Origin: Sipunculus nudus | Lineage: Eukaryota; Annelida; Sipuncula; Golfingiida; Sipunculidae | Assembly: GCA_026874595.1 (NCBI GenBank) | Contig: CM049319.1 | Span: 56,554,917 to 56,618,916, forward strand | DNA: 64,000 nucleotides | Reading direction: 5' to 3' | Shown here: in pieces, positions 11,441 through 23,500 of the stretch | How positions within the stretch are numbered: the stretch's first letter is position 1 | Layout of the letters: every line of letters begins with the position of its first letter | Translations under genes and position numbers: made by a program | Notes under the pieces: model-generated | Seen by the model: only the letters and a program-made list of their open reading frames with translations | What the model was told of the DNA's origin: nothing | Databases searched by the model: none

Positions 11441-13813
11441 TTTTTAGCTCAGCTGACTATAAGTCATCTGAGCTATAGTCGTGGTCCATTGTCCGTCGTC
11501 CGTCCGTCCGTCTGTCCGGATGTCCGTCCGTAGGACTGGCACGTTTCGACACCATTGGACCTACGAATCTGAAATTTTCCATGCAGTTAGATGGAAAAAT
11601 CAGGAAACATATTTGGTCACTTAAGACCAAAAGTGTTAAAGGTAGGGACTTTTTTTCAGTAATACAACTTTAATTGATCAAATTTAATTGTATACCAAAT
11701 ATAAGATCAAAATCCGTTAAATTTTTTTAATATTGGCAAAAATATAAAATTGGTACCTTAAATTTTGCCCAAGTTTGACCATGGCACGTTTTTTTCCTGT
11801 AAGTACTGTGGATTTAAGCATGTTTTTGTTAGCATTTTGTCTGTTAACACCAAAAATTTGAAACCAGTTGATCAAAAACTGTAGATTTTATTCAAGTTTT
11901 CAAGCACCATGTCACATCAAGTTTAAATCAAGCTAGTGTTATGCAGTTTGCTAGAGCTCAGCTCCCCAGCTTCAGCTCTAAGTTCCTTAAATTTAGCATA
12001 CAGTTAGATGTCTCCAAAATCTCCTACCATGCCAAGAATTTGATCACTAGGACTTAATTCCTTCGAAATATTAATGAAAAACTTCAGTTTTCCATTAAAA
12101 ACCCATTGTTACACTGTAAGACTGCCTAATATCAAAACCACTGATCTGACTTTGATCATATATAATATACATATTTTTCTATACATTCGCTATGCACATG
12201 CCAGAAATGATGTCAGTATTGTTGCGTAATTGTTTTAATTTATTGGCCCAAACATAATGCACTTTTTAAAAAATCAAGAAACATATTTACTCCCTTAACA
12301 AGAGGATTGCTGAAGCTAGAGATTTTTTGTCAGGGATGTAACATTATTTAATCAAGATTCAATCGAATACCAAAAATTAGTTATTAGTATAAATATAAAA
12401 TTAGTACCTTAAATTTTGCCCAACTTTGACCATGGCACGTTTGTTTCCTGAGAGCACTGTTGATATAATTTTATATCATGCACACATAAGGATTTCATCT
12501 TTGTAGTTTAGAAAGCTGAAAGAAATTGGCCAAATATTGTAGCTTTTATTAATGTTTATATGAGGCCATGTCAGACCCAGGCTTAATCCAGCCCCTCTTC
12601 AGTCACCTGTATGTTGACCTTGTTGACCTTTCATCAGATTATGCATGCTTGAGCGAAGCATACACTGGGGCAGCCAGGCAGCTAATGCCCAGCCAAAGTT
12701 GATCCAGGTGTCCAACCCAACTCATCTTGTAGTTGTTTTGAAAAACAACATAACAATAAACAATAAATTAATAATTTTGTATTGTTTTTTTTTATAACAA
12801 ATTAAAAAAAAAATTAATAGAATAGGAATTTGTTAGTTGATGAGTAACGGAAAATTAATTTGCAGTTACTGATGATGAAAGAATCTTGTATGGATGGATA
12901 GAATGTCAATGTCAATGTTATTCCAAATAACACCATGCAGTCACCTATGGTATTTTTCAGTGAAATTTTAATGATAAAAAATAAATCATATTATTCATTA
13001 CTAATCATAAGGGATCATATGAAGGAAATTAATGATAGACAAAGATGCAGTTGATAATATTAATCTAGATTCCTACTGTGTCTAGTGTGTAGATTGATGT
13101 GAAAGTAGTCCAAAGTGAATATATTAAATTTATTTTTTTTAATATAAATAAAAGCCATAAAACCAGGTACTTATGATCATTATTTAAATTTGTAGTTTTG
13201 TATATTCTGGATTCTCAAGATCTTTGTTTGGCTAAAACTGAATAAATACTAGACATGGTGCAAATGCTTTGCAAATGTATTTGAATACGAATATGAATAT
13301 GTACTGCATTAAAAAATTTTATTGCATAAGAATGGGAATTCAGGTAAAAATGAAAGTATTTGATTACGAGTGCAGATACTTTCAAAATGTATTAATGAAT
13401 GCATTCATGAATATATTCTATAATATTATTTCAATAATCATTTCAGTTATATTTTATTTTAAAAAATCATATGATTTTCTTATTATTTTTTTAAATAAAA
13501 ATTATATAGGCACAATATTTGTTATTAAATTTTAATAAAAAGTTAAACTCTTTTATAATATGTGCTGATTATAAGTTATATGGCCAAGTCAAAATCTCTA
13601 TGACAGTAGCACTCCATTTGTTAATAAAATAAATGAAATCAATCCTCTTCCCTGTCTCCAAAGATATACTATCAAAATCATACATAAGCTAAACACCAAC
13701 AACTCATAATAAAGCTTATATTTATTACCACACAAAACCAGCATGTGCCTCTTTCCCAAATCATATTTTTATCATATATAACAGCTGAGCGCCGTGACCC
13801 ATGGGTCCCTTGT
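11441..13813 (+). mobile_element. Complete non-autonomous HINE (Helentron-associated) element, family A
   Basis: The 5' end is TTTTTAGCTCAGCTGACT, and AGCTCAG..AGTCATCTGAGCT folds as a hairpin. A GTCY tract follows (11496-11532). The 3' end has CAGCTGAGC (the inverted copy of the 5' GCTCAGCTG), then the palindrome GACCCATGGGTC and CCTTGT. These subterminal repeats, the GTCY microsatellite and the 3' stem-loop match the HINE/DINE-1/pearl description. The same 2.4-2.6 kb body occurs at 34526-40564 (interrupted) and inverted at 55852-58483. There is no Rep/helicase frame, so it must be mobilised in trans. Confidence 0.8.
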
Positions 13814-14087
13814 TTTGTGTGTAGAAACGTATATAGATTTTCCTGAATTAGCCCTGTAAAATGTTTCCATACCTTTTTTTGTTTTTCAGATGTATATAGT
13901 TGGTATTTATTTTTTTTTTCTTTAAATCACAGTTGGATATAGGTTACAGGACAAAAAAAATTCTTTTTGGACATATGCATACCGGTAGGCCTATATATAT
14001 TGTTCTCATATATATGTATATAGGCCTTTAGGCCGGCCCCTTGTTAGATTTTGTAGTAGGCCTATATTTAGATATACTTTGATTTAA

Positions 14088-14092
<5 letters not shown>
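13814..14092. other. Short AT-rich spacer
   Basis: Contains several palindromic TAGGCCTA-type words but no gene or element boundary that I can define. Confidence 0.3.

Positions 14093-14138
<46 letters not shown>
14093..14138. repeat. (TA)23 microsatellite
   Basis: An uninterrupted run of 23 TA dinucleotides. Confidence 0.97.
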
Positions 14139-14141
<3 letters not shown>

Positions 14142-14379
14142 GGTATAAAGCGTTATTTGTTTATTCATTTCTGTTTTAGGGTGCTTGCGTAGATGTACGT
14201 TTTGTTTGAAGATGTTCGTGTAGCTGAGTACGGGTATTTGTGAGCTGAAGTGTCCCCCTATATGATTAAAATCATATTTCAGGTTGAAAATGTTGCGTCT
14301 AAATATGTAGCCGCTTGCCGTGCAAGTTGTAATTAAGGTGACCGTAGCGTATAAAACGGCAACGTTATGGTAATGAGGT

Positions 14380-14880
14380 AGCCCGGCGGAAAAGACAGAC
14401 ATTTTGATCTCCTCAGAGGTCGCTGAGCGCTACGCGGTGGCTACGCGAATTCTGAATTGCGTCACAGTCCTAAACCGACTGCTTTTCTGCTGCATATTCA
14501 GTGTACTACATGTTCATGTTTTTAATTTGCATAATAACAGACAGGCCTGAAGTGCCCGGGAAAATTCTTTTTCTGATACACCAGAGCCTCGCTTCTGCCT
14601 TGACCCTAACGTCACTTCCGCGTTTGGCTTGTGGGCAGAGGTGATCACAAGAGGCCGGCTTTTTGGAATAAATACACGGTAAAACAAAAACACAGCTTGT
14701 TATATACCCATGCTGTTTGGCTACTCATAAACGGTAAATCATATGAGCAGCTGTAATAAAGACTGCATAGATTTTTATTCACCGCGGCGTTTGTGGTGGT
14801 GTAGTCGTCTCTGTTCAAACGTGTCCGCCATGACACTTCGCCGATAACTCCACAATTTCCCACGCGGCTGTAGCCACCAA
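14380..14880. promoter_or_regulatory. CpG-richer block, candidate promoter region upstream of SRSF7-like copy 2
   Basis: This is the most CpG-rich stretch between the two SR genes. It includes AACGTCACTTCCGCG around 14608 (a CRE-like TGACGT core in reverse next to an ETS-like CTTCCG), GCTACGCGGTGGCTACGCG around 14430, and CCGCGGCG near 14780. Copy 2 needs a 5' UTR exon and promoter upstream of 17321, and this is the best candidate. It could also be an unrelated regulatory element. No start site can be proved. Confidence 0.3.
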
Positions 14881-15226
14881 GGCCCTTGGCTAGGTTGATA
14901 ATAATGTTAAATTTATCCGAGGTCCATTTAAGTCACCACCCCATTTATGCACTTTAGCGGGATTCTAAGCACAGTATGATCTGTGTGTATAAAGGGAGAA
15001 AACAGCATCTTGGGTATCTTTTTTTTTTACAGACAAAATTCTGTTATGATTACAGATAAGGTAATTGGGTAGTTCAGGGTTCTTTTTTATAAAAGGCCTA
15101 TATAATAATATATAACGAAAATTTAAGCAAAAGTAATATTCTATAATTTAGAAGAGATGTATAGTTTTAGAAAATAAGGGTTATATTATGAAAGGTTGTG
15201 GTGTTTGAGAGGGGTTTGTTGCAGAT

Positions 15227-15255
15227 CCACAACTGTGATACGATCACAGTTGTGG
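15227..15255. repeat. Perfect 13-bp inverted repeat (hairpin)
   Basis: Arms CCACAACTGTGAT and ATCACAGTTGTGG separated by ACG. A compact perfect palindrome in otherwise unremarkable sequence. Confidence 0.9.
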
Positions 15256-17320
15256 GAACGGCCTGTACAGTTAGGCCTTGTAATGGTGAAATGGTAGACA
15301 CTGGAAGAAGGCACCAAAAAAACTCTTAAAACTACTAAATATACACACCAAAATGCATCCGTTAGTGTCTTTGGTAGTAAATGGGTCTTTCTGGCAACTT
15401 TACCACATTCTTACATTAATATATTAATGAAATATTATCCCTAACGATCCTTGTAGGCCCGCGGTGATTTAAACATAACAAAATACATGAATTTGTAATG
15501 AGCAGACGTTGATCGACTGGTACCCGCCACCGAGATATATTATCGCCCGCTCTTTCCAGTTCAAACAGCGATAAGATCAGAGTGGGTTCCCAGTCTAAAT
15601 CCCATTGCAAAGGACTGTGGGTCACTTAATTTAATCATGGCAGCTTGTTCTCTATGTAAACTCACAAGCTATTGGCAAAATTATGGATAAGTAGGGCTAT
15701 TGAGCATTATTTTGGTGCCAATACTTTGCAGATGTTTTATAAAACATCCAAAGACAACAAAAAGGTTATTATTTTATGTTGACACGGCTTGATATGTCAA
15801 TTATACGATTCCAAAGGGGTCTCCTATTAAAACCTTACGAGGCCTTTCTAAGAGTCGTTCCCAAGACGTTGACGGAGAGGAGCAGAGTGGCTCGGAATCA
15901 CAAGTCTTGGGCCGAGACAAGAGAGGGGTCAGACTAATCACCCAATTGTACCCCATCTGACCCAATTGTACCCCATCAGACCCAATCAGACCTTGTTAAA
16001 TACAAATAACCCTTTATGAATCATATTTTCTCTTTAGATGATTACAAAAAAGGGTGTTATTTAATGTTTCAATTATGTTTCTTGCAACAAAAATACAGTC
16101 TGTAAATTGTATTTATACTGTGATAAGGTAGCCCCTATATATTTTTGAAAATTGAAATTTGAAAATATTAACAATTTTAATCCTGTTCCATACATGCTCA
16201 AATACCCACCAAAAGAGAATGAAAAACTTAACCAAGCAGACCCAATCAGACCATGGAATATAAAGATATCCCTTAAAAAATATTTTCACAAGAGGAAAAC
16301 TGTATTGAGATGTTCAACCTTTCTTACAAATCTTTAAAATACAAATTTCAGTCTCATTACAAACACAAAGACATATAAGTATTGTACTAGTACACAATTG
16401 TGTCCAGTAGAAAAAAGACCCAATAACAACAAATACACAAATTCATATGACAGAAAAAAAAACAAATACTGGCACAAGATGTGAAAATTTGGAATATGTG
16501 TATCAGTCCCCATCAGACAAAATGGGACTTGAATATATAAATTTTAGATACCCCTTTTACTTATATATCATCTTATCCCTTTAGATTAACGTATGAAATG
16601 GTTTAATTTCAGGTATCACTTTTTTCCATGAATGAAATTATTTTGAGATTTAATTTTATACATGAGTTATTCCTAAGGTTGTATTATGAAGTTTACAGAA
16701 TAACGCTGAAGTCTGAGGTTTAGCCTATCAAATGAGGGAGCTCCCAGGTAGATGGAAGGGTCCTCATTAACACATCCTGTGACAGTGTGAGCTGATGACC
16801 TTCACTTGTACTCTGTGGCATTGTTGACTGACCACAAAGGGATTAAAATTATCTACTGATAAATTTACATGACTGACTAACCAAAGTGTTAAGAGATAAC
16901 TTTGTATAACTGTAATTAAGTAAATGTGTTGCATTTTAATTAAATATATACATTAATTCCATATACATATATTGGACAAAATACAACAAGAAGACTTATT
17001 AGCCATGACTTATACGCAGAAACGTTTTCAGGAAAAAAAAGGGGGAAAACTTACTGTAAATCTTTTATTGAAAAGATACTTTTGGAATGGTAAGAAGTTT
17101 GAATGTCACCCCATCCATGAAACTGATAATAAAACTGCCTTTTCCAAAAAATAAGATTGTATCGTATTCAAACACCACTTATCTCTATATATGGGTAGGT
17201 GACGGAATATTTCTATTAACAGTGCAAGACTTTTTGTCATTACATCCAGCTACTGCAGCTAAGGCAGTTGAGGATTTATTTCCTTGGGATTTATATTTTT
17301 ATGGTTCATGTCTGTTCCAG
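15256..17320. other. Sequence upstream of the first coding exon of copy 2
   Basis: Probably promoter-distal or first-intron sequence of copy 2. It includes three near-copies of CCAATTGTACCCCATC..GACC at 15938-15990 and a related piece at 16235. It ends in a polypyrimidine stretch and acceptor at 17319-17320. The open frame running into the exon from 17087 crosses the acceptor and is not coding. Confidence 0.4.
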
Positions 17321-17326
17321 GCCATC

Positions 17327-17538
17327 ATGTCAAGGGGTTACAGAGACAGCACACTAGACAGAAAAGTTTATGTGGGAGACCTACCGCGTGATGCTTCAGA
17401 GAAGGAACTAGAGAGGGCCTTTAGCTACTATGGTCCATTGAAGAACGTCTGGGTGGCCCGCAACCCGCCTGGGTTTGCTTTCATCGAGTTTGATGACCAT
17501 CGTGATGCAGATGATGCTGTCAGAGGTCTAGATGGAAC
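17327..17538 (+). CDS. SRSF7: SRSF7-like copy 2, coding exon 1 (RRM)
   Basis: Acceptor CCAG at 17317-17320, five-prime leader GCCATC, ATG 17327, donor GTAAGT at 17539. It codes residues 1-70 plus two bases. The protein differs from copy 1 mainly before the RRM and in the DDHRD segment. Confidence 0.95.
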
Positions 17539-20500
17539 GTAAGTATATAATTTTAAGGTGGATTATAAGTACTATACAAACATGTTTTCATAAGATCAAT
17601 TTTGGGGTGCGAGCATTCCGGTGACAGCTGAATGTGTTTACACCTAAACATACTCAAAAACATTAGATTTTCATAAATTTTGGAATGTTAATATTACCCA
17701 AGAATTAAATGAATTGTTCCAAATTATTATCAGTATGACATTGTTCACATTTCAGTATGAAAAAAAATTGCAGATATTTAAATACTGATATTAAATAAAT
17801 ACTTCTGACTTGCTGTATACTTCTTCAGGTTTGACATTTAATTCTAGCTACTATTAGAGAACTATTTAATGTTTTGAAAACTTTGAATTTTATTTTGGTC
17901 TTAAGTAAGTCATGAGGTTGTCACCATCTGGATGTATATAATTATGTAACATTGTGACCCTGGTACATTTCATCTCCCCAACCCCACTCCAAGACTGAAA
18001 ATTACTTAAATGAGTTATGTTTTTTATTTCTTGACAGGAACATCTGTGGAGTGAGGGTTAGAGTTGAGATGTCGACTGGGAAAGTCAGACCAAAACCTTG
18101 GATGAGAGGAGGAGGGAGGGACCGGGGGCCGCCCAGGATGAGGAGACCTTTCAACCCAGATGACCGGTGTTATGAGTGTGGTGGGCGTGGCCACTATGCG
18201 TATGATTGTGCGCGCTATAGACAGAGTCGCAGACGCAGGTCAGTTGAGCTATATTTTCATGGTATAATGTTCCCAAGAAATAGCTATTTCCATCTCATAT
18301 ATTGTCTCTTCATGAGCTCTCTACTAATAAAAGTATATGCAAGTTCTTTAATGGTAGTCTCCATATGAAATGTCTTTCATAGTTAATAGTAATAACGATT
18401 AAAATTATAGACTCACTTAATTATACTTTTATAGTTATTTTTCTGAGTTTGCACTTGGTCAGTAAATGCATTAATTCTACTTTTCTGAAGTATTTAGTTT
18501 TTTTTGTGAGATTTTTATGTCCTTATGAAAGTTGTAGTGTTTGATAAGAAATCTCTTGAAATTCCTAATATGGATTTTGTGTATAATATATATCGGCTTA
18601 ATAGTTGCACCTTGTTTGATCTTTGCAGTAGCTATTTCCTTATTTTATATCACTGCAACATGGAACTATAAGTTTTTTTATTATAAACTGTACAAAGAGA
18701 AATATTAGTATAGAGCTCACATTTTGCTTTTTCAATTTTGAATATTCTTTAAAGACATTAATTACCATCCAGTATATGAGAAAATGCCACACTTATTTTT
18801 GCTGTAATTGTCACTGTTGTGGAGTGAGTGAATCAGTCTTACTTTGTTACATCATTTTCTTTATATCCATCAGTAAGTATAATTATACATTTTGGGGTTC
18901 TCCCAAATGTTTGTGAATGAATTCCTCTCTAGTAGGGTGTTAGTTTAGAGAATTTGGGTCCAACTGCGATGGTGAATGTGTGTTTTCGATGCTAAAACTT
19001 GTTTCGCCATGCTTTGCAGACTAATGCATCTGTCAAAGGTTGATTATAGAATTCAGCATGGTCTTCTCTGAGTTGAACTACTCAGCCTTCGCAATCAGCA
19101 ACGATTCGGCACTACATCCCCCTACACTTGTGCCCCATGCGATCTGCAACTCTGCCGCCCGAGTATTATTTATAACGAGCACCCCATGTGAAACCTTATC
19201 AGCATTCAGCTCCGATCTGTTACGTCTATGAAATTGATGACATGTCATCCTCATGAGTTGATCAGAGTCTGCCACCCGGCTAGTTTGTATCTCCAAACGT
19301 CTCAGCTCGACACCTTTAATCTGTGAGAAAAGAGCTTTGACAGCCGTCACCTTTGAGCGAGATTTGTATGATGGCTGAGCATAATTCGTCTGTATGCGTA
19401 AGTGATATGAAAAAAAATTCAAAAAGAGCGTTAAATTCCCAACCAGTACGGTGTAGTTTGGTTAACATTTCTCTTAATATAAATTATTTTATTTTAAAGT
19501 GATTTATCATGACTATAATTTGAACAATTGATAAGACAGAGAGAATGCTGCTATCAGCATTGGGGGGGGGGGGGGGAAGGAGTGAAGACTTAAACTCTGC
19601 CATTTTGAAAATTTAAAACAGAATTAGTGTTCAGTTAGTAAAAGAAAAATGGGAAACCCCTCAGCTGAGGAATTCTTATACAGAGACATCTTCCTGTGAC
19701 ATTCTTCAGGTAAGAATTGTGTGAATATATGAGCATTCATCTGATGGTAAGTTTGGGATTTGGCACTGTTGGTCCTGTTTGGATATCCAGTACAGGTTTA
19801 ATTCTATGGCAGGATTCCCAATGCTCTATGCATCTGTTTGTCAATTTATGGTTTTCCTTTCTTTCTGACCACCAAAATGAATTCCTGGATACACAATGTT
19901 TAAAACCCAGATGAATAGACAATATTTTGGAATAAATACTTATTGCAATATCTGTATTGATGTTTATGAGAAGGTGCATTGACAATTAATATTGTTACTT
20001 TATGGGTTTTCATTGAAGTGTTGTTGTGTTGCATAAAACAGTTGTTTTGCACACACCCGTCAGGAACATACTAGTAATTAAAATAGGATAAATTTAAAAC
20101 AAAATCGATAAAAGCTATATCTAATCATTGAAAGCAAATATCATGTTTTTTTGGTACGCTCTAGTCCAGAATATACTATTAATTGAAGGGTAAAATTATA
20201 ATTTAAATGAAATAGATAAAAACTATCTGATCAATAAAATTGAACATCATGTATGATCAGCTGTAACATTTCAAAATGAAAGGTCACTAGACAATGTATA
20301 TATTGGCACATTCAGAAACATAATTTTTTGATGCGCAGGTTTTCACTCATCAGTAATACAACAACTGAAGATTGTTTTATAGCATTTTTAGTTCAGGCTT
20401 TTTAACTTTTTGCCAGTGAAATATTGAAAAATTCACACTTTAGTGCAAGTTCTGTAATCAGCATATTAAAAATTAATTTTGCTTCTGTACAATACTGCAT

Positions 20501-23500
20501 ATTCATATTTGCATCTTTAATATTTCAAACAATGAGGCTAAGATCTATGACCTATGCAGGTCATGTTTGAAACGCATTCCCCCTTTTTCCCTAAGGATAT
20601 AAGTTTGACATCAAAGGCTTCAGATAGATTAACTTGTGTACTAATCAGAAGCAAGGATTTCTCAAAATAAATGATGGTTCATTTGATCATAAAACTACTT
20701 CTCTGAATATTGTGGCAAGGGCAAGATATAAAAAAAACGTTGAAGCAATCTTTTTCAGCTCCAATACTGGCCATGTTAGTCATGTATAACATAACTTTAC
20801 AGAAATCATCATCTGAATGGGATCGTTGTAATACTGTGGTGATTGTAAGGCTTTACCATACCCTGTCTGGCTCTTGGAAGGACAAAACCCAACTTGTTTC
20901 CTTAATATAATGTGTGAATATATGTCTTGGGAAATATGTTGGTTTATAACGGCTTTTTTCCTGTGTGTGTATTTTTTAACAAAAGGGATACAGTCAGTAC
21001 TTCCCGCAATAAGTTTAGCTTGATTTTTTATCACCTGGTTTTCTAGCAAATAACCATCTTCTGGTCACAGTTGCACCTTTGATTTCATTATTCAGATTAT
21101 AAAAATGCTTCAGACCTTGGCCTGTGGTATATTTAGTCAGCACTAAGGGCTTATAGTCGTAAAATCCAGTAAGGTGTTCATGCTGATGGGTACTGGTTTA
21201 ATAAACTTAACACTTGTACGTATGATGTGTTCCAAGTATGACTCAGTCCTCATGTTTTGCAGCCGTTCTCGCTCACGTTCCCGGTCCAGGTCATATGACC
21301 GTCGCCATCGCAGCTACTCTAGGAGCCGTTCCAGAAGTCGTAGCCGGGGAGCTCGTAGCAGAAGCAGAAGTCGCTCAAGGTAAGGTAAAAATTACATTTT
21401 ATTTAAATCTCAAAACATGCTAATGTTAAAAAAGTTATGACTACTTTAGACACTAGCTGTGCCGGGTGGTCTCTTTCTCCACCCCTGTCCACCTGGTTAT
21501 TTTATGTTTATTTTTGGTAATGCACATAAGCCTAATTTATTTTGCAATTAAGGCAGAAAGGGCAAATTGTGTTTTTTACTGTTGTGACAGTCACACTATA
21601 TGCTGTGAAATATTGATGAATTCATAAGAGATGATTGATATGAAATATGCTCTGATAACCTCTGAGCCAATGATCAAGAGTTGCTGACCCCTTCTGTGGT
21701 TAAACTTGAAACTTCTGTCGTGCATGCACTTCACTGTTACATCACATAGTCACTGAAGGACATGCATGATCACTTCCTAGCGACACCATGAACCATTAAC
21801 CCGTATCCAGACAATTCAGACAGGCTGTAAAATAAACAATATTAATTCTTCAATGAATATTAAGGATTTTCTTCTTTATGGACCAGAAGCAAGATTTGTT
21901 TGCCCAGTCTGCCTTACCAAAAAATTAAAATGAAAAAATCAGTTGGACAGGGGTTGTGTAACAACAGACTGTGTCAGACAAAGTTACTGTGCCTTGCTGC
22001 TGATTACAGTTAATATGGTAGGAATGAGTTGTTGATTGAACAAAATTCTTGTACATTAGTTTGAGGTGCCAACTAAGCAAACTTATGCAGTAGTCATGCT
22101 ATATTTGTTAATAAATCTTGGAATTTAGCCACTGTGTCTATTAGCACGGTTTTCTGCATGTCGCCACCAGGAGTTGGCTGAAGGCCAAGAATGTTCTAAT
22201 GAGTGTCACAGGTTATGCAGGGTTCAAACTCTGTTAGACATGCAATATCCAACTCTTTATTAACATCCAGCGTCATTCTAGGTTTCTATACACAGACATG
22301 TGGCCACGTTGAAACAAAGTTGAAAGATCAGAGCACATTAGGAATATGTTGTGTTTCAACATACAGTGATGCTCAGAAGACAAGCAACATGCTCATTTTC
22401 CTAGTTATCTAGCAAATGTTGATACTTTGAATACTTTTTGATTCAGTTACTCAACATATAAACATACCTGAGTCACTGTGAAAATGGCAAATGAAATATT
22501 CATAGAAAGGAGTGGGTACACTTATAAGTGGTTACAACAGAAAACTGGTAATTTAATATCAGACACTGAAGGGTCCAGCTGATTTGTTAACTCTGCCAAG
22601 TCCAGAGAAGCTATATGAGAGCGAGAGAAAGAGGGAAAATTAGAGTATGGAATATCTGTTGGCAACTTTATCCTGATATAAATAGGAAAAGACTTGTTAC
22701 TTCCTATTCATATTTGTACTCTAACAATATAAAGTTAACAAAAATACAGTACTGTTGACTTAGATTTTGAAGTTTGGATGAGTAATTTAGACATAAACAG
22801 TCAGCACATTTAAGATGTGACAAGCTACTTATAGAGACTGCTGTAATGGTTGATAGGAATAAATGCTTGGATTCAGTCCAGAATTAAAAGGGATTAACCC
22901 TTATATTTATATCCTTATTCCTAAATGAAATTTGATTTAATTATGAAGTTTCTTAAATGTAATAGACTAATCAAAGGTGAGATACTAATATAATTTCTGA
23001 AAGAAACTGTAAATTTTGATATAGGTACAGATGATAGTTACTGGGATGTATGGTGTCTGTGTGGTTGTGAATGTTCACATAGTGACACATGCAACCTTGA
23101 ATGGTAAACTCTTAGAAACACTCTGAACATTTGGTCAAATATGTAAAATGCTACTTCACCATGGAATAACATCAAGAACAACTTCCAGGCACCAAAGAGG
23201 AAAAACCAAAGTTATAACGCATAGAAGATGAAGCTTTTATAAATATGTTGTAGGGACTACGAACGACCAGCATCAAGGTCACCAAGTAGAGAAAGGTCAG
23301 TAGTACCCCGACGGTGGCGGTAAAGTAACTACCTTGATAAGAATAAACCCCTAACCAACCCCCACAAAGTCTCAGACATACAAAACTGCAGTGATACTTC
23401 AATTTGATGCACATGAACTAATAGTGTTTTCTAGTTGTGTTGAGTTACTTCACTTTTACTTCTAATTATGATTCAAATAATGTCAATTTTTTTCTGGTTC

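Noticed and set aside
14028-14402. 124-codon frame on the - strand
   Set aside because: Its middle is the translated (TA)n microsatellite; the rest has no motif.
17087-17326. 80-codon in-frame extension upstream of the copy 2 start
   Set aside because: It crosses the polypyrimidine tract and acceptor at 17319-17320, has no SR-family similarity, and the matching exon of copy 1 also begins right behind an acceptor.
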